Below the pieces are notes generated by a model. That model searched no databases. It was given only the letters and a program-made list of their open reading frames with translations, and was not told where the DNA came from. This document shows positions 1-11,416 of a DNA stretch of 64,000 nt, piece after piece. Each line of letters opens with the position of its first letter. The first letter of the stretch is position 1. The position numbers were made by a program, and so were the translations under genes. Source of the stretch: Actinernus sp. WN-2022 (lineage: Eukaryota; Cnidaria; Anthozoa; Actiniaria; Actinernidae); NCBI GenBank assembly GCA_030867875.1, contig JAOWCC010001634.1, positions 100,853,321-100,917,320 of the forward strand. Reading direction: 5' to 3'.

Positions 1-1978
1 GTCGTACGATGTTGGTCTGCATACTCTTGGTTATAAATTACTCTCCCGCTACACGGTCGTTCAATGTTGGTCTGCATACTCTTGGTTATAAACTACTATC
101 TCGCTACACGGTCGTACAATGTTGGTCTGCATACTCTTGGTTATAAATTACTCTCCCGCTACACGGTCGTACAATGTTGGTCTGCATACTCTTGGTTATA
201 AATTACTATCTCGCTACACGGTCGTACAATGTTGGTCTGCATACTCTTGGTTATAAATTACTATCTCGCTACACGGTCGTACAATGTTGGTCTGCATACT
301 CTTGGTTATAAATTACGGTCGTACGCTGTTGGTCTGCATACTAGCTCTTGGTTATAAACTACTATCTCGCTACACGGTCGTACGATGTTGGTCTGCATAC
401 TCTTGGTTATAAATTACTCTCCCGCTACACGGTCGTTCAATGTTGGTCTGCATACTCTTGGTTATAAATTACTCTCTCGCTACACGGTCGTACAATGTTG
501 GTCTGCATACTCTTGGTTATAAATTACTATCTCGCTACACGGTCGTACGATGTTGGTCTGCATACTCTTGGTTATAAATTACTATCTCGCTACACGGTCG
601 TACAATGTTGGTCTGCATACTCTTGGTTATAAATGGCTCTCCCGCTACACGGTCGTACAATGTTGGTGTGCATACTCTTGGTTATAAATTACTATCTCGC
701 TACACGGTCGTACAATGTTGGTCTGCATACTCTTGGTTATAAATGGCTCTCCCGCTACACGGTCGTACAATGTTGGTGTGCATACTCTTGGTTATAAATT
801 ACTATCTCGCTACACGGTCGTACAATGTTGGTCTGCATACTCTTGGTTATAAATGGCTCTCCCGCTACACGGTCGTACAATGTTGGTCTGCATACTCTTG
901 GTTATAAATTACTATCTCGCTACACGGTCGTACAATGTTGGTCTGCATACTCTTGGTTATAAATTACTATCTCGCTACACGGTCGTACAATGTTGGTCTG
1001 CATACTCTTGGTTATAAATTACTATCTCGCTACACGGTCGTTCATTGTTGGTCTGCATACTCTTGGTTATAAATTACTATCTCGCTACACGGTCGTACAA
1101 TGTTGGTCTGCATACTCTTGGTTATAAATTACTATCTCGCTACACGGTCGTACAATGTTGGTCTGCATACTCTTGGTTATAAATTACTATCTCGCTACAC
1201 GGTCGTTCATTGTTGGTCTGCATACTCTTGGTTATAAATTACTATCTCGCTACACGGTCGTACAATGTTGGTCTGCATACTCTTGGTTATAAATTACTCT
1301 CCCGCTACACGGTCGTACAATGTTGGTCTGCATACTCTTGGTTATAAATTACTATCTCGCTACACGGTCGTACAATGTTGGTCTGCATACTCTTGGTTAT
1401 AAATTACTATCTTGCTACACGGTCGTACAATGTTGGTCTGCATACTCTTGGTTATAAATTACTATCTCGCTACACGGTCGTTCATTGTTGGTCTGCATAC
1501 TCTTGGTTATAAATTACGGTCGTACGCTGTTGGTCTGCATACTAGCTCTTGGTTATAAATTACTCTCTCGCTACACGGTCGTACAATGTTGGTCTGCATA
1601 CTCTTGGTTATAAATTACTCTCCCGCTACACGGTCGTTCAATGTTGGTCTGCATACTCTTGGTTATAAATTACTCTCCCGCTACACGGTCGTTCAATGTT
1701 GGTCTGCATACTCTTGGTTATAAATTACTGTCCCGCTTCACGGTCGTACAATGTTGGCCTGCATACTCTTGGTTATAAATTACTATCCCGCTACACCGTC
1801 GTACAATGTTGGTCTGCATACTGTTGGTTATAAATGGCTCTCCCGCTACACGGTTGTACAATGTTAGTCTGCATATTCTTGGTTATAAATTACTCTCCCG
1901 CTACACGGTCGTACATTATGTTGGTCCGCTGCATACTCTTGGTTATAAAGCGTACAATCGCTACACGGTCGTATAATT
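1..1978. repeat. 55-bp minisatellite array, about 35 copies
   Basis: Tandem array with a 55-bp unit containing ACGGTCGTACAATGTTGGTC and ending in GGTTATAAATTACTAT. It begins before the window and decays after about 1780. Most units differ by a few bases (TACTAT/TACTCT/TGGCTC, TACAATG/TTCAATG/TTCATTG). A variant unit with a 4-base insertion (CATACTAGCTCTTGG) occurs near 340 and near 1540. A two-unit dimer with GGTGTGC repeats near 655-875. The 76-codon frame at 1834-2064 is repeat-derived and not a gene. Confidence 0.97.
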
Positions 1979-2775
1979 TCGTAATCACTCGTAAGATTTC
2001 ACACGTTATACTTCACATGGCTTGGTTTTCGTTTCTTTCTTCAACGAGGAGCCGCAAGCTCTGAAATTTTGGTTCAGGGATTAGCAGGAAACAATAGCCT
2101 GGACGGATAACGTCCAAGTTTCCCGTTGCGCAGCGCTCTACAGGATATCAGGAGAGCGCCGTGAATCAGCGGGAGACGTCAATCAAAGTAACACGGAGTC
2201 GAACGTTTTGATCCCTGCTACTAAATGTGTTCAACGATGAAGTAAACACGCGTGTCCTATGTAGAGTTTGCAGAATCTGACAGTTTTTAAAGTTCCGCTA
2301 TTAAATTTCTGACCGGCTTTAGCCTTCCAGAGAATTTAAACATGAACGGAAAATCGAATTTTATAACCGAATCCAGATAACTCAGATAACGCAGGAACTG
2401 ATTTGCCTTTTCAATTTATGGAGTTGCAGCTACGGTTTCTTTCTCCCGTGGATATAATATGTGCGATTCTCTGGTTTCTTGAACGTGTTCCATTAAACTG
2501 ATAGAAAAAATAAGGACAACACGCTAGCGGTTGTGATTTGCCGGTGATGTACAGAATTAGTCGAATCTGAAAAACTGGAATTGGTTCGTAATGAAAAGCC
2601 CAATTGCTTTTCCGGTTTTCACACAAGTTCAATTCAATCGGCCAGTTACTGAGTGACCCACCTTTCCGGGTAAAGCTAAGATACCAAAGACTGGAAATCG
2701 GAAAATAGTTTTAGGATGATGCAATTTAATTAAGCTAGTAAACTAATTTTGAACAAGGCACCGCATTTTTTTAAA
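1979..2775. other. Stretch with no recognised gene
   Basis: About 800 bases between the minisatellite and the first candidate exon. Only short open frames are present and none carries a recognisable motif. No repeat structure was seen. Confidence 0.5.
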
Positions 2776-3764
2776 TTAAGCAATCGGACTGTGTAGTCTC
2801 TCGGGAAGCATGCCCTGACATTCGAGGTAAAATGTCCCATTTGCTTTCAAGCCTTTGCTGCAAAAAGATCTGTACAGAAACATACAGAAAAAGCCACAGT
2901 TATACACTACCCAAGTGACCAGGAGGGCACATAATTGATGATACTCTATGCGAAAAATATTAATAAACGTTATGTTGCAATTAAAAAGGTATACACTACC
3001 CAAGTGACTTGACTGTGACCCTCAGGTATATTCTACCCAGGAGGGCACATAATTGGCGATATTCTATAGTAAAAAAGAATAAAGATTTTAACGATTATGT
3101 TGCAATGAAAAAGCCACAGGTATACACTACCTGAGAACGGAAGCCACATTAGATTTATTCTTGTCGCATACGTCTTCTAAAATGTGAAGCAATTCTCCTC
3201 CCGCGCTTATTTTGCCAAGTTTTATCTTCTTATGCTTAGGCGACTTGGCCTTTGGAGATTTGTCTAGGCCGCCAGTAGGAATGGACGATACCGATGGTGG
3301 GATCAAGCTGCTAAGTCGGATCTTCAGTTGGCTGATATTTTCCTCGGCGTCAGCTAACTCCTGGACAAGCTTCGCGGGCCCCCGGCGAAATGGGCGCCAT
3401 GTTCGCGGGGAAGACCAGTGATTGCACAGTGAACATTGATCGTAGCACCAATTATTTTCAACGCATCTGTTGCCAGATAGCTGTCATCTTCCAATTCCTT
3501 TCTTTTAAGCAGTCCTCCGTAAAGTCCAAGGGTGGAAACCACTAAAACTCTGCGAGAGTTGTAGTTCGGCGTTTTGGACCAAAACAGACCGGAACTCCTC
3601 CATTGTCCATTCGCTGTACGCAGATCACAAAGATCAATCTGTTGCAGCTCATGTGGGGAAAAATTAAAGAACGTGATTTCCCCAAATTTTTGATATCTTG
3701 GGTCGAATAACTGTTCGTTAACGACGTACCAATCGAGTAGCGAGTTGTACACTTGGACTAACAT
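2776..3764 (-). CDS. Unrecognised two-exon gene, one apparent frameshift in exon 1
   Basis: Exon 1 runs from an ATG at 3764 to a donor CTCAG|GTAGTG at 3131. Exon 2 starts after TTTCTGTACAG at 2869 and ends at TAA at 2776; the phases agree across the 261-bp intron. Exon 1 is open for about 120 codons (it contains DPRYQKFGEITFFNFSP and RVLVVSTLGLYGGL). Near 3375-3385, in a GGGGGCCC run, the frame changes by one base, after which a coiled-coil-like stretch (KLVQELADAEENISQLKI) and a basic Pro/Lys tract (SPKAKSPKHKK) follow. I do not recognise the family. It could be a host gene with a sequencing error in the homopolymer, a recent pseudogene, or part of a transposon. The neighbouring BEL element is unrelated. 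Confidence 0.45.
2885..3135. repeat. Tandem duplication of about 120-130 bp inside the intron
   Basis: Two copies of a block containing TATACACTACC, GGAGGGCACATAATTG and GTTATGTTGCAAT follow one another, with a partial third start. The end of the last copy coincides with the splice donor of the candidate gene's first exon (GTAGTGTATACC on the minus strand). Confidence 0.7.
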
Positions 3765-3861
3765 TGTCGGGAGCTTTCATTCGAACTGAATATATAATTC
3801 CGAACCCGCGCTCAAAACTAGGAATTTGATCCATAACAGTGGTTAATGATTATATAAATAA

Positions 3862-4108
3862 CGGGGGGTGGAAACTCTAAGAAGAGCTGTTTCGGGAGAA
3901 GTGCAAAAAAAATTCCGGGAACCTGGATCGGGAGCCTTGATTTATTTTCCGGGAATTTATAAGGCGCTCCTCAAAATTTTCGGGAGATCTTAATTAGCTT
4001 TTAGTAATTTTCGGGAGAAGACCTTCAAAAGTCGGGATTTCCGGGAGAGCAATCCTAAAAACATGGTACTGCTCAAACAGCTCTTCTTATAGTTGTCACC
4101 TCCCGTTA
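3862..4108. mobile_element. Short inverted-repeat element (MITE-like)
   Basis: Roughly 30-bp terminal inverted repeats: GGGGGGTGGAAACTCTAAGA at the left and the complement of GGGAGGTGACAACTATAAGA at the right, both followed by AGAGCTGTTT. The interior has several CGGGAG repeats and no ORF. The target duplication is not clean. Confidence 0.6.
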
Positions 4109-4152
4109 AATAAACTAAGCCGCTTCAAATTCAACTTTACTTCCAGTAAGTG

Positions 4153-4606
4153 TGTCGCGAACTCCAGACTCGGTATAGCACGGGGTGCGTTCAAGTTAGG
4201 TCCGCCAGTTTAACCAATTCGTGCGTAGACAATACCACAGCAGATTTAAACGTCTTTATTCACAACCAGGCGTTGATATTACTACACAGGCGAAGCGGTA
4301 AAAACTAGAATAACGTATACATAATTAGCTAAACTTAGACGGCAAAGAATCTCCAAAATATACAGATTTTAATCGAAGAAGTCTAAACGTGAATATGCGG
4401 GTAATTAACTTACATCCGATGCGGTCTCCAAGGGCTTGTGAAACTCCAAAACTCCAGTAAAACTCCAGAAAACTCCGAATATAACTGCTAAACTCCGAAT
4501 GCTGTCAACTCCAAGAGGAATAGGCGTGTACTGACTAAAATACCTATGTGGCCACAACAGGTACACCTAACTAACTGATTGCATGGCATTAAATCAACTT
4601 TCTAAT
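4153..4606 (-). repeat. BEL 3' LTR (left copy)
   Basis: Starts TGTCGCGAACTCC and ends AACTTTCTAAT; same as 10963-11416 with about eight mismatches. The minus-strand 3' end is CA, as expected for an LTR. The other end does not show the usual TG, so the boundary is approximate. Confidence 0.9.
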
Positions 4607-4771
4607 TATAAGGGAAGATAACAAACTAAACAAACATTCCTTTTGCTGTTCGGCGGCGACTAAAGAAACAGTCATTGTCTAATGCCATTAGCACTGTCTA
4701 TCATATACATTACACTCCTCGCCCAAGGATGAACTTTCATCCTTGCTACCACTCCGACTTCTCCCCTCGAG

Positions 4772-4990
4772 CTATTCGTCGTGCAGACCGTCTTCCTGGA
4801 CGGGCACCAACAGGACTAGCTCCTTCATTGGGCGTAGCATAACTTTCCTCTTTCCGTCCTTGAAGATTGCGATGCTGGTCTTCCTCACTTTATCATCCTC
4901 GCTCTTCACGGCGTCTGTAATTCGTCCCATTGGCCACACTCTCCTCCCTGACCAATACCACATCGCCATCTGCTAGGTCTCTCTTCTTGT
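4772..4990 (-). pseudogene. BEL integrase C-terminal domain, frameshifted
   Basis: Two overlapping frames share this stretch: one carries DLADGDVVLVREE and the next WPMGRITDAV, SIAIFKDGKRKVMLRPM and KELVLLV. In BEL/Pao polyproteins this domain follows the integrase core and ends in a similar 'RP..KLVLL' motif. The frame changes near 4930. It marks the 3' end of pol. Confidence 0.75.
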
Positions 4991-5093
4991 CGTTCCATTT
5001 CTGTCTAATCTGCAGGTTTTGCAGATACTCGCGCCTCCACCTAGTCCAGAACTGGTCGGCGAGATACTGGACTCGTCTCCAGCGTCGACGCGC

Positions 5094-5717
5094 TTAAAGA
5101 TCAGTAGGGATGAAGTGGCCGGGGGCCGGTCCCAGTGGGCGTATCTTCATTGTCAGCAGCATGGAAGGGGACAGAGGTTGTGGGTCGTCTGTATCCGAGG
5201 GAAGGGCTGTGATTGGCCTGGCGTTAATTATGGCGGTTACCTCAGCCATCAGCGTGACGAGAAGCTCGTGCGTCAGTTGCTCTCTGCCTAGCTCTGCAAA
5301 CATGGCATCTAACACTCGGCGTATACTAGAGATCTGCCTTTCCCAGACGCCTCCGAAGTGTGACGCGTGAGGTGGGTTAAAGATCCACTCACATCCCTGT
5401 CCGGTGGCGAATGAATGTGGACTGGTTTTAGCACCGACAAAGTTGGTGCCGCGATCGCACCTTAGTATGGCTGCGGGGCCGCGTAACGCGAAGAAGCGGC
5501 GTAGTGCGCAGATAAAGGCACTAGTATCCATGGCTTCTAGTACTTCAACATGGATAGCTCTGCTGACAAGACAAGTAAACACGAGGCCCCAGCGTTTGGA
5601 GTTGGCGGCTCCGCCTCTCGTCTTCTTTGTCTGGACAGCCCACGGTCCAAACACGTCGAATCCGACATTCGTGAATGGAGGACCGGCTTCCGTTCTGTCT
5701 GTTGGGAGGTCTGCCAT
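5094..5717 (-). pseudogene. BEL integrase catalytic core
   Basis: DDE-type retroviral integrase fold. The first Asp is in NVGFDVFGPW, the second in ILRCDRGTNFVG, and the Glu in HFGGVWERQISSIRRVL, in the right order and spacing. It would join cDNA copies to host DNA in the nucleus. The upstream zinc-binding domain lies in another frame; a one-base shift near 5735 separates them. Confidence 0.9.
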
Positions 5718-5725
5718 GTGCTGTT

Positions 5726-6151
5726 CTAACCTCTCTGCTTCCTACAGACCATGCAAGAGAACAGCGCTTTGCTGGCAGTGCTGTGGCCACCGATGAGCCA
5801 ATATCCGGCTTGGCGAATGGCGCCATGTGTAATCTGTCGTCCTTGATGGTAAACTTGCCGATGATAGTGGTTAACCACCATCTGCGAGACGTGGTGCCCC
5901 TTCGGTAGGAGTACGGGATGTTTCTCGTTGTACTCGAAATTGGCGCGTCGTAGTCGACCTCCAACGCGAATAATACCGTTGCTATCGACGAACGGATCTA
6001 GACGACTCAGATCTGATTTCTTCAAGATTTCCTTCCTCTTGCTAGCACGCGCACGCTCATCTTTGCCTTCGGTGGGTTCGGAAGCCTTCGTGAATACCTT
6101 GTACTCCCTACCGATGGTGTCCGCCTGGACTGCTCGAATGATAACTGTCAT
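5726..6151 (-). pseudogene. BEL integrase H2C2 zinc-binding domain
   Basis: Contains HPVLLPKGHHVSQMVV, then HYHRQVYHQGRQITHGAIR and CMVCRKQR, which is the His-His-Cys-Cys finger that precedes integrase cores in BEL and Gypsy elements. The preceding phrase DPFVDSNGIIRVGGRLRRA is typical for the region before it. A frameshift between about 6335 and 6160 separates it from RNase H. Confidence 0.88.
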
Positions 6152-6334
6152 AGCTTGATTTAACTCCTCCGCTGTGGGGAGTCGTAGCGTGCTGGATGAT
6201 GTGACGCTACGCTCCGTCTTGTGGGCTCGACTTTGGTTCCGCTTGCGCTTGGATTTCCCTTATTTTGGCGATTAGATTCGCTATTGCGCGCTGCAGAGAT
6301 GACAGACTCGAGAAGCGCGAGAACCTGTCTGCCC

Positions 6335-7231
6335 CTAGCCCACGCTGCCGTTGCCCGTCGAGCTTGACCTTGCACGTTGTGATCTCCTTTCGTACATCCG
6401 GGTCTGCGCGCTTAGCGAAGCTATCTCGGTCGGCGAGGGGATAGCTGTTCCGCGTCGCAGGAGTTCAGGACCATTGACCCAGTCGGACTCCATTAACGTG
6501 CTAGGATCGATGCCGCGCGTGGCTTGGTCAGCGGGGTTGCGCTCACTTTCTATGTACCTCCACTGGCTCGGCGTTGACACGCTACGTATCGCCTGTACTC
6601 TGTTCGCTACATACACGTAGAACCGTCGGCTCTCATTTGTGATGTAGCCTAGTACTACCTTAGTGTCGGTGTAGTATGTGACGTCTTCTATCTTTACATC
6701 TATCTCAGTTAACACCCTTTGTACCGCTTGCGCAGCCATCACGGCGCCACACAACTCTAACCGTGGGATGCTTGTGGGCTGCACGGGGGCCACCTTAGCT
6801 TGCCCGTGCACAAACGACACATGAACTTGGTCTTTGTTGTCGAACAAGCGCAGATAGACCGCTGTTCCGATGGCGTCTTGGCTTGCGTCGGAAAACGCAT
6901 GTAGCTCTGCTCTTACGGTTGCGAATTCCGGTGGATGATAACACCTTGGGACACTGAGGTATTCCAAATCTTGGAGAGACTCTTTCCAGCACTGCCAGCG
7001 CCGCGTCAGCTTATCTGGTAATGGGTCGTCCCACCCGAGAGGTTTGTTAGTGTCCGTTCGCTTGCCCAGGATTACCAGCTGCTGTAGTAGCTTCCTTCCT
7101 TCGAGCATCGCCGGTACAGCTAGCCCCAGGGGGTCGTATATGGAGTTGACCACGGACAGGACTCCTCTCCTTGTGAATGGCTTATCCGGCAGGAACACTC
7201 GAAGGTGAACGCGTCCTCCTCCAGATCCCAA
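6335..7231 (-). pseudogene. BEL RT connection and RNase H
   Basis: Reads VLSVVNSIYDPLGLAVPAML near the start, the conserved BEL/Pao junction after the RT. RNase H-like Asp residues appear in LHAFSDASQDAIGTAVYLR and YYTDTKVVLGYI, with the later ESERNPADQATRG motif. The frame is one base off that of the upstream RT; the change lies near 7200. Confidence 0.9.
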
Positions 7232-10200
7232 TAAACTCCAAGGGACCGCTGAGCGGGGAGGGTATCACGACGGAGGTCTAGGTCGCGAATATCCTTTGCT
7301 CTGTCGGCCGTTGGGAAGGCTTCCATCACTTCTACCGAGTTGGACACAACCTTGTGGAGCCGTGAATTACAAGTGGCGAGCGCGGCTTGTGCGTTGGTCA
7401 CTAAGTTGATGGCCTCTTGAGGGGTAGAGAGCGAGGCCAGACCGTCATCCACGTAAAAGTTACGGTTCACAAAACTCTTAACTTCTTCACCGTATCTCTC
7501 CTCGCCGTGAGTTACCGTCGTTCGCAGGCCAAAGGTGGCTACGGCTGGGCTCGGCCCGTTGCCGAACAAATGCACGTTCATGCGATACTCGATGACCGGT
7601 TTGCGAGGGCCGTTGTCTTGGAACCAGAGAAAGCGCAGGAAATCTCTGTCTTTAGGGTCAACGTGAAAGGAGTGGAACATTTGTTCCACGTCGCACATCA
7701 CTGCTACTCTCTCTTTACGGAAGCGAAGCAACACACCGAACAAATTATTCATGAGGTCAGGGCCTGGAATCAACACCTTATTCAGCGAGATGCCTTTGAA
7801 TTCTGCCGAGGAGTCAAACACCACGCGGATTTGTGTAGGCTTTTTTGGGTGATACACTCCGAAGTGTGGCAGATACCAGACGCGACCAGACCGCGCGATG
7901 AGCTCGTCAGGGGGGACTAGTGAGGCGTGGCCCTTGTTGATGGTCTTACTCATGAACTCAAAGTACTCTCTCTCCATCTGTGGCTTGCGTTTGAGTGTTT
8001 TCAATAGGCTGTTCAAGCGGTGGACGGCTTGACTCCGATTGTTGGGCATGTTGGTGTCGTTTTGGCGGAAAGGAAGCGGCATTTCCCAATTACCACTTTC
8101 GCTCTTGTGGATGCCCTTCTCCATTATTTCTAAGAACTTCCGGTCTTCCACTGACATGCTGATGCAGTTGTCTTCGCTCGTTGAAAGGAAGACGTTGTCT
8201 ACAGACCTATGCCCGTGTTCAGTAAGGCTGTCTGTGACATTGAACTGGTTTGGACATGGAATGACGTGCAAGGGCGCGGCACTCGCGTCTATGGCGTCTA
8301 ACTCCACCCCTGTCCTACGCGCTTGAATGTGGACTGGTCCATCGGCGAGGTCGAGACACATCTGACCGGATACCGTCCAACCTAATACTAGCTTCTGCGC
8401 CCAGGGTGATCCTCTTGGACCGTTTTTGAACTCTCTAACCTTTAGCAGCTCCGGCGCGTCTCTACCGATGAGTAAGTGAACGTCGGCGTTCTCGTCAAAT
8501 GGCGGGATCTCGTCCGCGATCTCTCGTAGATGGGGAAAAGCTCTCGCGAGCTCTGGTGTCGCTATTTCCCGCTTGTCTTCCGGGATGTCGTCGCACTCGA
8601 TTAGCGTCGGTAGACTGGACGTAGTGCCGTTCATGGATCGCAACGAAATACCAGTCACGCGCCGTCCATATTTTATCTCCTTCTCGCCGCTGCAGGTGGT
8701 CAGATAATATTTGTCTTTAGAGCCGACTGCGCCTAGTTGGTCTGCAAGCTCGCGGCTGATTAGTGACGTATTACTTTGCTCGTCGATTATAGCGTAAATG
8801 CGATGAGACGACTCCGGTCTCAATTTACTGTAGACGTCGACTAAAACAATCTTACTACACGATAAGCCACCCGCGATTCTGTCGCATACTGCTGTACACT
8901 TCGTATTTATATTGTCCTTAGGGACCTCGTCGACTTTATCTTTATGCAAGAGCGTGCTGTGGCGCTTGTCGTTACATTTGCTGCAAGCTATCTCCTCCTT
9001 GCAGTCAGCTGCCTTATGGCCGTCGGACAGACAACGAAAACAGAGTCCGTTCTGAAAAATCCAATCAGTTTTATCTTTGAGCGATTTTGCGCCGAAGACC
9101 TTGCACTCCGACAAAGCGTGACCTTCTCGGTCGTGAAATCGGCATCGTTTTCTATTGCTTAACTCTACTGACTTCGTTGGAACTGGCTCTTTGCCGCTGT
9201 CGGGCTGGGCGTTGGTTTTAAGGGTTTTGCCGTGACCAGGCCCTCTGTTGTCTGACCGATTTCCACGGCGAGGTGTCGAATGGGATTCGCGTTTCTCTCC
9301 CGCGAGTACGTTAGGGTGGTTCTTTAATTTCGCTTGATTTTCAATGACTCGTGCAAAGCGCTTGAAACCTGGATAGGCGTCGTTGTGACCTTCGGCGTAT
9401 GTCACCACCTCCTTTTCCCACTTAGCTCTAAGTGATGATGGAAATTCCTCCGCAATCGGCCGGATAGCGTTCGGGTAGTTTAGGCAAGCTAGACCGGGCA
9501 GATATTCGATTTGGCTCTCTACGTCTGCGCACACGTCGGAACATTCCTGCAGCTTCGCGCGATCATTGCCGTTAAACGCAGCTGATTTAATTAAGCGCTC
9601 CATGAGGGCATTAGTGATGACTGCCGCGCTACCAAAACGCCTCCCTAACTCCGTCCATAAACTACGCAAAAGACCGATCGGGTTGTTTTGTGGCCTTTTG
9701 CGATAGTTATCAACGACTCGCTGTACTTCTCCGCTGGTGAATTTACGCAAGTAGTTTATTTCTTGCTCCGCTTGTACATCTGCATCGCGAATCATAGCCT
9801 TAAATGCGGCCTTCCAGGGGTGGAAAAGCGTTGGATCGCCATCAAATGTATCGGGATGGCACTCCGGTAGTTTTTGTCTTGCTAAACCGGCGACCATTCG
9901 TTGATTGGCCGACATTAGCGTTTCAATCAGTTGGCTACCGGAAATGTCTCTAATAGGCGTAGATGCAATTATCGGTAATTGACCCAATGCGTGCTGGGGG
10001 TTATGGCCCACGTTCCCGTGTGGAGTAGTCTCAGAGACTAAGTTCGTGGGTGGGCTTTCCGGCGCGCGATGAGGGTGATCGAGGGTTTTCGTTGCTATGG
10101 TAGCATGGTTGGTTAGCGCGGGAATATTTTCCGGTGAACAAGCGGTCTGCAACCATTCGTGAGTTCTTTCTTCGGAGCGCGCTCTTGGGACCCCAGGAAT
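7120..10200 (-). pseudogene. BEL gag (second part), protease and reverse transcriptase
   Basis: Long frame of about 1010 codons, open back to a TAA at 10201-10203. A DUF1759-like gag domain spans residues 95-270. Zinc knuckles follow at about 337-350 (CRFHDREGHALSEC) and 371-403 (CFRCLSDGHKAADC, then CSKCNDKRHST). An aspartic protease of the A17/DUF1758 type has its active Asp in AIIDEQSNTSLIS near 454. RT runs from about 755, with CDVEQMFHSFHV and the catalytic FYVDDGLAS. It ends in a wrong-frame tail after 7200. It would make capsid and copy RNA to DNA in cytoplasmic particles. Confidence 0.93.
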
Positions 10201-10899
10201 TTATATTGGCTCTATTGATTCTTCTTCCAGGATCGCTTGTTCGATAGCTTTGAGTTTTTCGTTAGCTACGGCGACTTTCTTTTTAGCGGAAAGGATCGCG
10301 ATTTCTCTTTCGTGCTCTGCGCGCTTTTGTTCGCGGCGCCTTTCATCCTCAGCTTCGTGCTGCTTGCGGCCGTGTTCTATATCCGCTATAAGTCGTTCGT
10401 AGTCAGCGACTTTGCGCGCGGCTGCGGCTTCGGCTAGTGTACGCAATCGAACGTAACTACTTGTAGATGAACGTGACGATGATCTGGTGTGGCGCGAGTA
10501 AACAGACTTACGCGATGACGTTTCTGACAATTTGTCAGATTGTTTAGACTTTATTCTCTTGATAAGCATGAGGGCTTCATTCAACGTGAGGCTCTCAGAT
10601 GATAAGATGGTCTCGTCCCCATAATCCCCATAGTTATCTTGTTGATATAAACCCACTACTTCCTGTAACGCTGATCGAAACTTATACGTGATGACCTCGA
10701 GGTCGTGTAGCGTTATCTCTGTAATAGACTCAATGGTTTCTTTCTTTATGTTTTTAATTGCCTCGTGAAGCTTCTTGTGTAAGTGATCTGATGTTTTGCG
10801 TGTTTCGAGAACAGCGTTTTGGAGGGCTTTTCTGGTCAATTTTCGCGTTCTCTTTTCCGACTCCGGTTCTTCTTTCGGTTCTGCATCTCTCCGGCTCAT
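10201..10899 (-). CDS. BEL gag N-terminal part
   Basis: 232 codons from MSRRDAEPKEEPESEKR, highly charged, with long coiled-coil potential (ALQNAVLETRKTSDHLHK; later EDERRREQKRAEHEREIAIL). It is in the same frame as the following gag-pro-RT frame and is separated from it only by a TAA, so the two were almost certainly one polyprotein. The stop is either an inactivating mutation or, less likely, a read-through site. Confidence 0.8.
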   Translation of the reverse strand: MSRRDAEPKEEPESEKRTRKLTRKALQNAVLETRKTSDHLHKKLHEAIKNIKKETIESITEITLHDLEVITYKFRSALQEVVGLYQQDNYGDYGDETILSSESLTLNEALMLIKRIKSKQSDKLSETSSRKSVYSRHTRSSSRSSTSSYVRLRTLAEAAAARKVADYERLIADIEHGRKQHEAEDERRREQKRAEHEREIAILSAKKKVAVANEKLKAIEQAILEEESIEPI

Positions 10900-10962
10900 C
10901 GTCGTTCAACTATGGGTTATATAGGGCTTACCTCCACTCCTTTGTCTCACCGGAGTTTTTAC

Positions 10963-11416
10963 TGTCGCGAACTCCAGACTCGGTATAGCACGGGGTGCGT
11001 TCAAGTTAGGTCCGCCAGTTTAACCAATTCGTGCGTAGACAATACCACAGCAGATTTAAACGTCTTTATTCACAACCAGGCGTTGATATTACTACACAAG
11101 CGAAGCGGTAAAAACTAGAATAACGTATACATAATTAGCTAAACTTAGACGGCAAAGAATCTCCAAAATATACAGATTTTAATCGAAGAAGTCTAAACGT
11201 GAATATGCGGGTAATTAACTTACACCCGATGCTGTCTCCAAGGGCTTGTGAAACTCCAAAACTCCAGTAAAACTCCAGAAAACTCCGAATATAACTGCTA
11301 AACTCCGAATGCTGTTAACTCTAAGAGGAATAGGCGTGTACTGACTAAAATTCCTATGTGGCCGCAACATGTACACCTAACTAACTGATTGCATGGCATT
11401 AAATCAACTTTCTAAT
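10963..11416 (-). repeat. BEL 5' LTR (right copy)
   Basis: Pair of the 4153-4606 repeat. Immediately internal to it, at 10932-10962, the plus strand reads CCTCCACTCCTTTGTCTCACC. The outer side joins another repeat at 11417 with no duplication matching the left flank (AAGTG). Confidence 0.9.

Larger units (their letters stand above)
4153..11416 (-). mobile_element. BEL/Pao LTR retrotransposon, inactivated
   Basis: Two near-identical direct repeats of about 454 bp bracket a minus-strand gag-pro-RT-RH-integrase region of the BEL/Pao order. The internal region carries DUF1759-like gag, zinc knuckles, an A17-type protease, RT with YVDD, RNase H, H2C2 zinc finger, DDE integrase and the C-terminal domain usual in this group. 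I count about eight differences between the LTRs, so the insertion is not very recent. At least one in-frame stop and about four frameshifts make it non-functional as sequenced. No matching target duplication is visible at the outer ends. Confidence 0.93.

Noticed and set aside
1..1978. CRISPR-like array
   Set aside because: The 55-bp units are contiguous with no unique spacers, and the window is eukaryotic.
7417..7920. 167-codon plus-strand frame
   Set aside because: Opposite-strand shadow of the BEL reverse transcriptase coding region.
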